Positions 35,643 through 47,827 of a DNA stretch of 64,000 bases are shown here, in pieces. Every line of letters begins with the position of its first letter. Position 1 is the first letter of the stretch. The DNA is from Hericium rajendrae (lineage: Eukaryota > Basidiomycota > Agaricomycetes > Russulales > Hericiaceae). A program made the translations under genes and the position numbers. The stretch lies in NCBI GenBank assembly GCA_033439255.1, contig CM065887.1, positions 1,364,001-1,428,000 of the forward strand. The letters are read 5' to 3'. The notes under the pieces are model-generated. The model did not search any database, was not told the origin of the DNA, and was given only the letters and a program-made list of their open reading frames with translations.

Positions 35643-38600
35643 ATGCCTGGTCCGCCGACGCCCCAGGGCAAGAGCAGCGCGACATGGCAATGCCCGCCGC
35701 TTGATGGATCACTGACGGTCCCCGAAATCTTCGAGTTTCACGCCAGAAATAGCCCAGAGCACCCTCTCTTCGTCTATCCAGACAATCGCACCGGATCGCG
35801 AACCATACTCTACCCCGAAGCGCGTCGTGCATTTTGCAAGGCCGCCAAGATAGTTTCTGGACATTATAAAGTCTTCAAAGAGAAACATGGCCATGCGACT
35901 GCATCTACGATTGGCATTCTCGCCGTCGCTGGCAAGTCACCGCGATCCTGTCTGATCTAATCATGCCGATCCTGACACCATCCCTAGATACCATATCTTA
36001 TTTCTCCTTGATGGTTGGGATCATGCAGCTGGGACTGACCGTCTTCCCCATATCGACGCGGAACTCCGCCGTCGGCGTCGCGCATCTCATTCGCACGACT
36101 GGTGTCCAGCAGGTGTTCGTGAGCTCAGACTCGGCAATGCAGCGCATGAGCCAGGAAGCGATCGACATTCTCGCGAAGGACAGGGTTTCCGTGGAGCTTC
36201 TGCCGTTTCCCCAGTTCAGCGATCTGTTTGATGGGAGCAGCTCTGACGAACTAGATATCATCCCGTTGAGCAAGCTTAGCAAAGACACGACGGCGTTGAT
36301 CCTGCATTCTTCCGGTAAGTAGTACACTCCAATGCATCTTTGTTCTCTTTCTAACGGACGGCCATGTTCTGCCATGCCTGTCAGGGTCCACCGCATTTCC
36401 GAAACCTATCAAAGTCTCCCATTTGAATTTCCTTCAATGGGGTAAAGCACTACGTACGATTCTTCAGCACAGTTCAGCATGCGTGGCTTTTGAAAGCAAA
36501 TGCAGACTATGGCGAAGTTGACATCTGCGGAAAAGTCGTCGCGGCACATGCCCTGCCCATGTTTCGTAAGTTCTGGCATTTTTCTGAGATTCTTCAATAA
36601 CTGAACACCGCACTCATAGATGGAATGGGCGCAACTGTGATGACATGGGCGGTCGGTTTCTCCGTTTCTCTGCCGAGTGCTATGTTACGGATTCATGAAC
36701 CATTATTCCAGGCCTGCTCTGGCGTATTGATGGGCTGCTTCGCACCTTCCTCCCCGCCCGTGCTCCCAAACCCGGTCAACTTCCTCGAAGCAATCGTCGC
36801 CACCAACAGCGACTTGGTCTCTTGTGTCCCCGCACATGTCGAGGCGAGTTCTGTGATCCCCCTACATTTCTCATCCTGATTTATGCACAGGCATGGTCTC
36901 GTTCGCCAGCGAATCTTCCGATTTTACAGAAGCTCATGGGCATCGTGCGTCCTTCAACTTGGAGCGCCGTCGTCATCCTCAGATAAGTCACAGGTATTCG
37001 GCGGTGCACCTCTGAACAAGGAGGTCGGAGATGCCCTCTCCAGCGCAGGCGTCAAATTGACGCCTTTCTACGGAGCGTAAGCTCCTTTTTCCTTTACACA
37101 CTCCATCTAAGGCTAAGTATCTTCAAGAACGGAAATCGGCAATGTTATCCTGAGCGACGGAATGGGAATACTTCCGATTTTCGCCCCACCTGCGCGTAGA
37201 GTTCCTTCTGCAGGAGGGCACGACTGACATTTTCGAGCCTGTTGTCCTTGTCTGTATCCAATCGCTCGTTGGCCGGAGAGGTTGCTGATTGTTTTCTCAG
37301 AGCTCGCCACCGTACACACCGAACGTGATCAACACAGAGATAAATGGGATTCCTGGGTATAAGACAAACGATTTGGTACAGCGACACCCCGTGCGCAGCG
37401 ATTACTACCGGATCTACGGCCGTTTGGACGACCAGCTGATGTTGTCGACTGGAGAGAAGGTTTGCTTTTGAATCCCGTCACACGGCCGAGCATGCTAACA
37501 AATCTATGATATTAGACTAATCCCGTTCCTCTCGGTAAGCCCGACTTTCCATGTTACTAGGAGCGGATTTGATTGATTAGTATCGCCAGAGACGATCATG
37601 CTCCAGGACCCCCACATCGTCGCGGCTCTCATGTTCGGGCGCGGCCGCTTCCAGAACGGCGTGATCATCCAGCCGAAGGATGAGTTCGATCCAAATGATA
37701 TAGTGAAGCTGGCTGAGTTCCGCGATGTCATTTGGTGCGTTTTTTTATTCGGACGAGCAGGACTGCAACAATCAGTTTATGGTCGTGCCGGCAGGCCCAT
37801 CATTGAGAGAGCGAACGAGTATGCGCCTTCTCACTCCAGGATCTTCAAGGAGGTGCGCTCAAATGCCTATTTATGCGCCCTTTGTAACGCTGTGCCCTCA
37901 CAAGTAGATGATCATCGTCACCAGTCCCGCCAAGCCCTTTGAGTACACGCCGAAGGGCACTCCGCGCCGCCAAGTATGCGTCAGCGCCTATAGCGACGAA
38001 ATTGGTGCGGTTTATGCGGCGGTGAAGACGTCGTCCCAGACGGACCTAGATCCGCCGGCGTCCTGGACACCTGAGCTGATCTTGGACTTTGTGCGCGCTG
38101 CGGTGGGGCGGATTATGAAGGAGCCCGTGCGGGACGAGGACGACCTGTTCCAGCATGGGTGCGACAGGTGAGCTTGTGTTTCGTCTAGACAGCCCGCGCG
38201 AGGATTCTGACGTTGGGGATGTCAGTCTCCAGGCGACGTGGATCCGGAACACAATTTTACGCGCGCTTCGCTCCTCGTCGCGCGTCTCCACCCACGATGT
38301 CCCCTCTGCCTTCATATACACACATCTCACCATACGTGCCTTGAGCGACTTTATCAGCATGCTCTTCTCAAAGGGAGGTGCTGCTCAAAGCAGTCCGACC
38401 ACGCGCGAAAGCAAAGCCCAGGAAATGTGGGCGCTCGTGCAGAAGTACAGCCAGAATTTCGTTCAGACTTCCGCGCGAGATTCTGGATCTGCTGGGAATC
38501 ACGCAGGGGAGACGGTGCTGCTGACCGGCACTACCGGTCGTCTTGGCTGCCACTTGCTGGCGACGCTCCTGCGCAAACCCGATGTCTACCGAGTCTTCGC

Positions 38601-39801
38601 TTTGAACAGGGACCTGTCACATGTGGGTCTGGAGGAGCGGCAGCGCCAGGCGTTCACGACGTGGGCCTTGGATCTGGGCCTGTTCTCGTCGCCAAAGCTG
38701 ACGCTGTTGGTATCTGACCTGTCGAAGGAGAGGTTGGGACTGGACCAGGAGGTATATGAGCAGATCCGGCGTTCGGTTACGATCATCATCCATAATGGTA
38801 CGGGCTGTTTCATCGTCCTTGTTCGTTGCTTGTTTTGATTGACTTCTGTCTCAGCTTGGAGGGTCGACTTCAATCTTTCCCTGTCCTCCTTCGAGCCTTT
38901 GATAGCCGGCGTCAGGCATCTCATCGATCTTGCTCTGAGCTCTACGTGTCCAGGTGGAGTACGTTTCGTTTTCACGAGCTCGGTTGCTGTGCTCCGAAGT
39001 GAGTTCGTCAACCGCCTTGTCATATTGAAACTTCTGATCTATCTGGCGGTAAGACCACAGCACAGCGCATCCAGCACCAGAAGAGCCTATCTCGAACCCT
39101 GAGACTTCTATCGGACTCGGATACAGCGAGAGCAAATGGGTCGCAGAGCAACTCCTTCTGACGGCAGCAAAAAGCACGGGTCTTCGCAGCACCATCGTCC
39201 GTGTCGGGCAGCTCAGTGGCGACACAAAAACCGGAGGTTGGAATACGAAAGAGTGGTTCCCCGCGCTGATGGCGGCAAGCAAGACATTGAATTGTATCCC
39301 TGAGAGAGAAGAGGTGAGTGTCCCAATCGTTGCTGCCATTTTCCTTTCGAATCTCACCTCTACTGTGATTATTATAAGCTGGTTACATGGGTCCCTGTGG
39401 ACGTCGCTGCGTCCGTTCTGGTCGAGATGGCGACGGGGCCGTACGAGCCGGTCCTACACCTCATCTGCCCACGTTCAATCCCATGGAACACACTGCTCAA
39501 ACCCGTTGCTACGCGACTTCATTTGCCTCTCGTCCTCTACTCCGAATGGCTCTCGCGATTGCAAGCCAAAGTCAACACCGATCATGCCAACGCATCTCAA
39601 TCGCATAGGCACAGTACGACGTTCAGCCTTGGAGAGTTCTTCCAGAGCGGCTATTTTGGGGACAATGTGGAGCTTGATACGACGCGGGCTGTGAGGACCT
39701 CGAGCACGCTGGCGGGGCTGCAGGCTCCGGACGAAGAATGCGTCTGGAGGTCGATATTGTTCTGGAAGAAAGTAGGGTTGTTTAGCTCTGGTGATCAGTA
39801 G
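35643..39801 (+). CDS. NRPS-like adenylate-forming reductase (A-T-R) with apparent frameshift
   Basis: A multi-exon gene with the order adenylation, thiolation, thioester reductase. The A domain has an HSSGSTAFPKPI phosphate loop, FGGAPLN and YGATEIG. The T domain carries the phosphopantetheine serine in HGCDSLQATW. The R domain has a Rossmann motif (LLTGTTGRLGCHLLATLL) and a YSESK active site. Such enzymes activate a carboxylic acid, load it on the T domain and reduce it to an aldehyde or alcohol. Two introns use GC donors (35932-35987 and 36844-36890). Just after TEIGNVILSD the frame breaks: EWEYFRFSPHLRVEF continues one base out, so one extra base lies near 37157-37160 (about codon 375). 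All other phases I checked close. It is either a young pseudogene or a sequencing error. Confidence 0.85.
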
Positions 39802-40099
39802 CTTTTGGGCAATGATAAGCCTCGGGAAATTTTTGACACGCGTTCGCGCCTTTTGAGGTATCTGTGCAGATGGATGTCCTCACGCAAATGCGAGAGCGTG
39901 GCCAACGGCCAACGGTAAAATGGCATGAGTCCGAAGAGCATGTAGTCGATTTAAGACATGATCGAACGAGGGCAATCCTCAGCTCAATTCTATCGCAATT
40001 GAAAGTAAGCTCAATCCACTATAGTAGTATCACGTCCATGAGTTCGGTCGAAAGAGTATCATGTCCTTGAGATCCGGGTCGAGTAGAAGAACAGAACGT

Positions 40100-41935
40100 C
40101 TACGCAGGCCTGTACTCAACAAGCGACCTCTCCACACAGTCCCAGAACTTGACAAACTTCAAGCCGGCTTGATCACTGCATAAACACATCCTCAGTTTAA
40201 ACCCGGACCGCGCCAACGCCATAGAGATATACGCACCCGAGGTTGATAAAGTCCTGCAGCGTGCGCTCTTTCGAGTTCAGCAGCGCCAGCATGTTGATGT
40301 CCATCATGAACGGGCGTTGCCCGCCGGCGCCGTAGTAGTTGGGGAGCAGCGGCTTCGGAATGTCCTGCGTCTGTGCCTGAGAATCCAGGCTCGGCAGGAC
40401 GTAGTCGTCTTTGAAAGGGCCAAGCGAATGAGAACATCGCATGTCGAGTGTGAAGGAGACTTACGGATGAGCAGGCGGCTCTGCGGGCCCATGGCCTTGC
40501 GGACATTTTTGAGGATCTGAATGCACTCGGCGTCGGGCCAGTCGTGAATGATCATGCGCATCTAGATCGGAGGGCTGTTGGTATTCTCGTTCGTGCTCAT
40601 TTCAGAAGACTCACGTAGTACACGTCTTGATAGGGCACCGGCGGCTCTTTAAAGAAGTCCATGGAGACAAATGAGATGCGTTTCTCATTCAAGACGCCGG
40701 GGCATTCCTGTGCAAAGTGCTGAGGGAAACGTCAACTCGTGCCGCGGCACGACATGGATGAAACAGACCTGTTTCGCCTCTTCAATGACGTGGGGCTGAT
40801 CTTGCAAGGTCAGGCGGAGCGTGGAATGCGTGTTTGCGACGGGGATGAGAACGCCGCCTTGGCCGCCGCCGATGTCGCACCATGTTGCACCTGCCGGCAG
40901 CGAGCCGATGGGGTAGACTGGGCAGACGGACGTCAACATGCATTTGAAGAAAGTGATGTGTCTGGACACTGACATTCCTGTACACCACCAGCATCGAAGG
41001 CAGTCATCGCTTTGCCAAACATCTAATAAACGAATAGTAAGCTACAAGCCCTGCATTTCAAACGGCGTAAAACCAACCTCGCTCTTCTCGGGCTACGTGG
41101 ATGTGCAGTGCGATTATTACCGCTATCGCCTTATATGGAAGATACCAACGCACCCGTTCTGCAAGGTAGCCGAAGAAAGTGGCGTCCGGCTTCTCCTTGC
41201 GCATCGACCAGCTAAATGGTGTCTTTGTCGGGGAGTTCGAAGGGCCATATTCCGGGTTGGCCAATGTAGAGTAGAGGAAGGGCCAAGCATTCTCGTGGCA
41301 GATGTCTGAAAACGTCGAAATGAGGGCGGCCAACGGGGTGGTAGAGCGAATCGAGTGTGATAGGCGGTTGTTAGCAAATACGTCCTTCGACACTTGAGAT
41401 ACGAGCAAGACGTGAAGACTTGACTGAAAATTAGACAATCAAGCGTACCTTCTTTGAAGCAGTGCTTCACGGCGAGCAGGCGAAGGACACGGGCGAGCTT
41501 TTCAGCTGGCAACTGGGTCTTCTCCGCGATGACGTCGATGTGCAATCCCTTCGGATGCCCATCGAGGACATCCGCAATCTTGCCCTGCGACGCAACGCCA
41601 AGGCATGCAGAGTCAATCGGCGCATACGACCGCTGCAGTATAAATCATCGGTAAAGGTTCTGAGAAAAAAAATCACAGGGACATACAGTGATCATCGACA
41701 CGCTTGTCGGCATCAAGGTTGAACAGAGCTGGAAACAAGCTGATTCCAAAAGACGCATGGAACGCAACAGCTCCGGAGCAACCGCCCGAGTGTCGTCTAC
41801 GGGCTTATCGAGCGAGGGAATGCGACCAGACTCTTGCTCCCAAGTGTTCATTGCATCTTCGGTGACCGTGGAGATGATCCCAATCAGGGCGCGAACGTTC
41901 TGTCGTTCGACAGACTCGTTGACGGCAGCAGGCAT
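40100..41935 (-). CDS. O-methyltransferase 2
   Basis: About nine exons with the intron positions of the paralogue at 12959-14804, plus one extra intron before the last exon (DQAGLKFVKFWDCVE). The start is MPAAVNESVERQ at 41935. It has the dimerisation/winged-helix part (LAVKHCFKE, VFANNRLSHSI), the SAM-binding motif (WCDIGGGQGGVLIPVA) and the catalytic-region motif (MRMIIHDWPDAE), then GAGGQRPFMMDINML. No internal stop. Class I SAM-dependent O-methyltransferase of the plant/fungal secondary-metabolism type, acting on a small phenolic or similar acceptor. It is 0.3 kb from the NRPS-like reductase and converges with it, which suggests a shared pathway but does not prove it. Confidence 0.88.
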
Positions 41936-43288
41936 CCTTATAGAAAGCGCCGAATGTGAGATAGAGGGAGGAGTGTATCTCGAAAAGCGGAGATGTCAGG
42001 TATGCAGGAAGACCCGACACCTTTATAAGTGCGCCATCCGCGCCTTCGAAAGAGGGTGGTACTGTGCATGCCGTCTATCTGGCCGAGATGGTCAGCATTT
42101 CTTGTCGGCTCCGGGACATAGAAATGGGATAGATCCACATCATTGAGGCGAACTAACAATTGGAGAATGATCAGTGGTCTCCTCGGGCCCTGCGAACGCG
42201 CAGATATCGTGCCGCAGCCTCCACCGCGGGCGCTGCGTCGCTGCGGGGCACTATCAGTGCACTTGTGGCCTTGTTTCTGTCATCAGTCTTACTTTTTCGA
42301 TCTCAAATCCGCAATCACGACCGGTGCTGAGCGTAGTGAATGGGAATCGTGGAAGAAACGTCCACTTGAAGGTCTTGCAGTCGTTCAATTTGAATTTAAA
42401 CCGAACGTCCAGCTCGGACGCCGTGACGACGTGTTGCGTCACACGAAAGTCACACAACGCGTCCCGGATGCTCCGTCGCGGTCATTCTCGATCAGTGCAC
42501 GAGACAACGCGTTCGGGGTTGCTGTATATGTTCAGAGCCTCAGAGACTGCGTGCCCTCGGTTTCAATGAGTAAAGCTGTAGTGTTTTGTTATAGCCGAAA
42601 CCCGTAGATCTGGAGCTGAGTCTTGACACGACATCTTGGCCTTTGCTTTTTGGGAGGCGGGCGAATGCTGCTCGTCGCGAGATTCGTACAAGTGCGAAGG
42701 GAGATGAAACTGCGACGCCTGACATGCTCGGATGCCTTCAAGCCGACGTTGGGTCGTGTAGCTAATCCAGACTTTTGTGAAGGCTTCAGGTTGCGTATGG
42801 ATCAGGACTGGCGCCGATTGCGGGAGAACATCTGAAATCGTTTGCCGTCTCGTCATGGCTTCGAGGATTAGGCAGCGGTCAGGATAGGCCAGGAAGCTAA
42901 GAGATCTGGAGAGAAATAGCAGCTCACTTTGCAGCAGACACAGGATCCGTAACCATACACATCACCAATTAATGGTCCAAGACTAACCGTACTTGAGACG
43001 AGAGCGGATTCAAGATTTCTCCACGGCGGGAAACACGAGTCAAGACGACGCAAAGGTCAGAATATGTGCAGTATGGCGTCGAATGTTCTCGAGGAGACAG
43101 GGCGAAAGGTTGAGAGTGTCGTTTGAACAAAATATGATACTGAAATTTGAAACAAGGTGAAGAAATTCGTCAGCTAAGGTGACACCGACTTGTTTTTCGG
43201 GCACACACCATGTAAGCATGGTCATCCATAGACGTCAGTCCGATCCAGAAAGCGAGTTGTTTCCGTCAGATGATGAATCTGCATGTCC
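41936..43288. other. Intergenic, no gene seen
   Basis: About 1.35 kb that should contain the O-methyltransferase 2 promoter at one end and the 3' region of a BTB gene at the other. Open frames on both strands lack recognisable domains. Confidence 0.4.
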
Positions 43289-44367
43289 CTAGTCTCCGGT
43301 CACAGTCTTCTGAGCGGCTCTCACTGCTGCCCAATCCTCAAACCCACATAGGGAAGGTAAAGCATCCCAAATCTCGCGTTGCACACCAACCCAATGCTCG
43401 TCAACACGTTTCCTGAGAACTTGGCAGCCCAGACTGGCCTTGCCCAGTCGACCTAGTGATGGAGAGAAAAAATCACTCTCGCCAAGTCTCCGAATTCGAA
43501 TCTCGAGATTTTGATACCATCTATCGATCAAGTAGCAGCACTTGTCCTCGGCGCAATTCCAATTACCCTTTGAGTTGCGCAAGTCGTCCTTGAACAACCA
43601 CTGGTCGACATCATGAGCGTGCTTCAGTGCTTTGTCCATGGCTTCCATCAGTTCATCCCGGAAAACAGCACATGTACATCAAGTGGAAGTGGATGCTAAG
43701 CTGGTTGATGGGTTCATGATTTCTTTGACGGGACGTAGGCTGGACATATAGCAGGCTACTGGGAGGATGATTGGAATGTCGTATTGCTTGGCGATTTCGA
43801 CCGCATACAGAGTGTCGAGGTCGTCTGGGACATAAGCATCAGATCGGTCCATCATGGATGACAAGGTGGATGGAAATATTGCAGTCAACAAGTTGATGAA
43901 CTCTTCGCGCAGATGATCAATCATGTACTTGGTTGACAGCTTCAGAATTGCTGCGAGGACCTTGAATGTCGGTTTGCATTTCTTTCGAGCGTACCTGTAC
44001 AGAATCGATCATATGAGCTCTGGCTTCAGTATAGCGATCCGCGGAGCACGCACTGTCTGAAATGCATCGCTTTTAATAAGTAGTGCATCTCCTCCGCATC
44101 GTCTTGAAGATTCACAACAGGAAGCCCATCACACGTCTCGTTCTGCGCCGGATCAACTGTCCTGAACATCTCTCGGAAGACCGGAGAGTTCAAGGACAGG
44201 ACGCATCGGCCAACGCAGAACCCGGTGTTGTGGCATACGAGTATGATATCGCCGCATTCAAGCCAAAGCTCCGGATGGCGAGTCCACGTAGTCGATGTCG
44301 TTAGAGATACATTTCCGTCATCGGCTTCACCTTCACGGCGACGTTTGGAGGGACTTTCGGTGACCAT
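43289..44367 (-). pseudogene. BTB gene with one nonsense codon (pair 1, minus member)
   Basis: Exons 44054-44367 and 43289-43994 with a 59 bp phase-2 intron give a 339-codon frame interrupted once, by TGA at 43679-43681 (codon 210). The closest paralogue at 45282-46379 has TRCTCAIFRD here; this copy reads T-stop-CTCAVFRD, so an arginine CGA has become TGA by a single transition in a CpG. N-terminus, BTB core (LECGDIILVCHNTGFCVGRC), helical part and the C-terminal domain (C-x4-CC, FSPSLGR, WDALPSLCGFEDW) are otherwise intact. A truncated 209-residue protein would keep the BTB and helical parts but lose the cysteine domain. It pairs divergently with the relic at 44788. Confidence 0.85.
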
Positions 44368-44644
44368 GTCAGATATATGAGATGACCGTGACTGTCGACT
44401 TGCGTCCATAGACGAGTGGAGAGGCGCTACAGTCTGCAATGAGCATGCCCTGATGGATTTGCTCACTGGATCAAGCCGAAAGCAAGACTCAGTGAACCGA
44501 TCTCAGTACTTAGGAAGAGAAACAACACATACCCAGAGGTGTCGAAGTCACGGTCCTCGTAGTAGCCACCACCGTAGCTTCTTGTACTATGTAGCTTGGT
44601 CGAAACACGAGAAAGACTCGAGAAAGTGTAAGTCGTACAAAGTG

Positions 44645-44662
44645 ATCGGGCCGGGCCGGGCC
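44645..44662 (+). promoter_or_regulatory. GC-rich element in BTB pair 1 promoter
   Basis: ATCGGGCCGGGCCGGGCC lies between the starts of the divergent BTB units at 44367 (minus) and 44788 (plus). It corresponds in place and sequence to the element at 46647-46664 in the neighbouring, duplicated pair. Confidence 0.45.
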
Positions 44663-44787
44663 GCCCAAGCGGGATACGATCGGATTCGGATACGGTATTT
44701 CTTCACTCGAATTTTTAAGTCAACATTGCAGTGGTTAGTGTCCGTCCCAAGTCTAGGTCATCATCCGTCCCCGGTGGGTTCGAAACC

Positions 44788-44910
44788 CATGACAGCCTCA
44801 CGTCCCACCAAACGTAGTCGACAAGACGAACCAGAGGACAATGGGTGGACTCGACATCCAGGGCTCTGACTAAAAGATGGCAACATCGTCCTTGTGTGCG
44901 ATGATATGGG
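44788..44910 (+). pseudogene. BTB relic (pair 1, plus member)
   Basis: From the ATG at 44788 the plus strand encodes an N-terminus close to the intact gene at 46769: TKRSRQDEPEDNGWTRHPGL, then a TGA where the family has tryptophan (TGG), then KDGNIVLVCDDMG. The frame is lost at about 44910 and no BTB core, intron or second exon follows. It is the truncated counterpart of 46769-47827. Confidence 0.8.
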
Positions 44911-45281
44911 ATAAGTACTGTCTGCTCTGCTCTAAACGCGGGATACTGCGTATGGGATGGTCATGGCGTGCGTTCAGGGTGCTTGAATGTGATCTCGATT
45001 ATGGACGCATCCAAAAATTACACCACCTGCCACATTACATAGGACACACCCTGTACAACAAATTTGAGGTAAAGACAGACGAAACGTACAGTAAACCTTA
45101 GATGGCTGATACAAGAAATGCTTCAAAAACACGTCCCTCCTTGGATAGGAGTGGCGGCGCAGTTGAAGCTGCGCGAAAACTCGTACAAGCTGCTGTAGCA
45201 GTCCATACGTCAAATCGGATCAGCAGCATATCAACGTTGCATTTCGGGAGCAAGGCAACTTACCTCATGAGTCACTAGTGC

Positions 45282-46379
45282 TCATGACGCTGGAGGTTTT
45301 GCCTGGTCTTCAGCTGCCGAAGAAGCTGTGTGGGCCGTGTTAATTGCAGCCCAATTTTCGAATCCACATAGGGATGGCAAAGCATCCCATATCTTGCGTT
45401 GTATACCATCCCAATGCTGATCAAAACGTCGTTTGAGAGGATCGCAGCTGCGATTCGGTCCAGTTAGTCGGCCCAGGGTCGGCGAGAAAAGGTTCTTCTC
45501 GGTGAGTCGTCGGGCCCGGACCTCGATATCTTCGATCCATGCACCATTTGTGCTGAAGCATTTGTCCCCAGCGCAGGTCCAGCCACCGCCTGAATCGCGT
45601 AGGCTGGCCTTAAATAACGAACTGTTGGTAACGCGATCCCGCCTCGTCGTACTGTCCACGAAAGTCATCAGCTGGTCGCGGAAAATGGCGCATGTACATC
45701 GAGTGGCGACGGATGCTACACTGGCTTCCGGGTCCATGATTGTTTTGATGGGCTGGAGGCTCGAAATGAAGCAGGCCGCAGGAAGAATGATGGGAACATC
45801 GCATTGCTTGGCAAGTTCGACAGCATATAGGGTATCCAAGTCGTCCGGGATGTACCCACTAAACCGGTTGGCCATTGCTGACATAGTAGAGGGGAAAATC
45901 CCCGTCAAGATGTCGATGATTTCTTCTCGCATGACCATCAACCATGTACTTGGTCGACAGTTTCAGAATTGAGGCCAGGGACTTGAACGTAGGCTTGGAC
46001 GTCTTTCGAACATATCTGTATGTTGTTCGTTCAATGAAATCTATATAACCTGCAAATAAAGCACGTACTGTCTGACGTGCATTGCTTTCAGCAAGTGGTA
46101 CATCTCTTCTGCATCATCGTGAAGACGCGCGACGGGAATGCCGTCGAACGTTTCGTTCTGCGCTGGATCCACCATCCCGAACATCTCTCGGAAAACCGGA
46201 GAATTTAAGGAGAGAAGGCATTGGCCGACACGGAACCCAGTGTTGTCGCAAACGAGTATGATATCGCCACGGTCAAGCCACAACTCCGGATGGCGGGTCC
46301 AATTCAACGATATCGTCGGGGCGCCCTCGTCGGCAGGTTCATCTTCGCGACGGCGTTTAGCTGGAGGCTCGGTAACCAT
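45282..46379 (-). pseudogene. BTB gene with a one-base frameshift (pair 2, minus member)
   Basis: Exons 46069-46379 and 45282-46015 with a 53 bp intron total 1045 bases, one more than a multiple of three. The extra base lies near 45932-45937: the sequence reads GTTGATGGTCATGCGAGAAG where paralogues encode VDDLRE, so the frame shifts inside KYMVDDLREE at about codon 131. Downstream everything is intact in the shifted frame (EEIIDILTGIFPSTM, C-x4-C, FSPTLGR, WDALPSLCGFENW). It is a close sister of 43289-44367. Either a recent pseudogene or an assembly error. Confidence 0.85.
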
Positions 46380-46646
46380 TCCAGAAATACGACAGGGATT
46401 TCGCTATCGATTTTTATCTACTGCTTGCAAGGACAATGCCTCGAAAAATCTCGTCACTGTGTCAATAAAGCAGTTAGAAGTAGTACTCATGAAATCGAAC
46501 TCATTACCTGGAAAACGAATGGCACGTACGTCACGGATGCGCTGAAGTCTTGCGGCCCAGTTCTTAAGATCTTAACAGCGAGACCACGGCTCTGAAACGA
46601 GAAAGATGCAAGTCGAAATCCCAGACGTCGCAGTGTGGACAAAGCC

Positions 46647-46664
46647 ATCGGGCCGAGCCGGACC
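46647..46664 (+). promoter_or_regulatory. GC-rich element in BTB pair 2 promoter
   Basis: ATCGGGCCGAGCCGGACC lies between the divergent starts at 46379 (minus) and 46769 (plus). It differs from the elements at 3006-3024 and 59058-59076 mainly by lacking one purine in the centre. Confidence 0.5.
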
Positions 46665-46768
46665 GGCTAAATTGTCTGCAGGCAGCTGCAGGCAGGCGTG
46701 TCGTTCAACAAGACTTCAACGATGTCCTTGCTATCCTCCCCGACAATATTATAGATTCGAAGCCCGGC

Positions 46769-47827
46769 ATGGCCTCGCCTCCCGCAAAGCGTCGTCGACA
46801 AGATGGACCAGACAGCGACGCGTGGGCTCGGCATCCAAAGCTCTGGCTGGAAGATGGCAACATCGTCCTCGTATGCGAGGATGTGGGATTCTGCGTCACT
46901 CGCAGCATCCTGTCCTTGAATTCGCCGACCTTCAAAGACATGTTCACCATTGTCGATCCCACTCAAGGCGAAATGTATGACGGCCTCCCCGTCGTGCGTC
47001 TGCCTGATACGGCAGATGAGATATATCATTTACTCAAGGCCATGCATTTCAGGCAGTAAGTCTATTCCCTTCACGTGCTCTGCGTTAGCTTGACCATGAA
47101 TTGTTATAGATATGGTCGAATAAAGTCTCGGCCCAAATACTACGCTCTCACCGCCATTCTGAAGATGTCCACGAAGTACATGATTGACGATTTGCGGGAA
47201 GAAATCATCGATACCCTGGCCATCAGTTTTCCTTCACATCTGGACAAGGACTACGACGAGCGCTATGTTCCTGAAGACTTCACTTCCCTGGATGGCCTGC
47301 ATTTAGTGCAGCTGGCTCAGCAAACCAACGTTCCATTGTTGCTTCCATACGCATGCTACCTCACCTGTCGTCTTCCGCTGGAGGACATCATCGACTCGCC
47401 AGACAGCATCTCAGATACCACTCGTCGCACCTGTATCTTGTTCCGGAACGGATTCGTCAAGGCCGTATCTAGAATCTTTGAGAAATGCAATGCCTCTCCC
47501 GATAGCCCATGGAAACGGCTCAATACGAACGGCCGTTGGATATGTGGTGCAGACAACTGTGTCGGTGTGCATGGCAGGGGAAAAGAGGGTGCGGAGAACC
47601 TATTTCGGTTCCCGGATACTTATAGTCGCGACATATTCTGCACAATGCAATGGACAAGTGGTCGCAAATGTCTAGGGTGTCTTGGGCGCATAGACAAATA
47701 CTGGCGCGAGGTGCAGGTCAAGATATGGGCTTGCTTGCCATCTCTCTGCGGATTTAAGAATTGGAAGGCTGTTTCGGATGCACAAGAGGCCGCATCGCGC
47801 AGGGAGTTGGAGTCTTCAGAGTCCTGA
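46769..47827 (+). CDS. BTB/POZ domain protein (pair 2, plus member)
   Basis: Predicted 334 residues from exons 46769-47055 and 47110-47827 with a 54 bp phase-2 intron. N-terminus MASPPAKRRRQDGPD; BTB core LEDGNIVLVCEDVGFCVTRS; helical part MSTKYMIDDLREEIIDTL. The C-terminal domain has both cysteine pairs (C-x4-C and CLGC before RIDKYW) and the LPSLCGFKNW ending. It is the only undamaged member of the two duplicated divergent pairs in 43.3-47.8 kb and resembles the D-type gene at 57777-58815. Confidence 0.92.

Noticed and set aside
44700-44790. tRNA-like sequence (GGTTCGAAACC B-box and an AGTGGTTAG A-box-like stretch)
   Set aside because: The T-arm folds, but no consistent acceptor or anticodon stem can be drawn and the A box is missing bases. 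It could be a tRNA-derived repeat head, but support is too weak to annotate.
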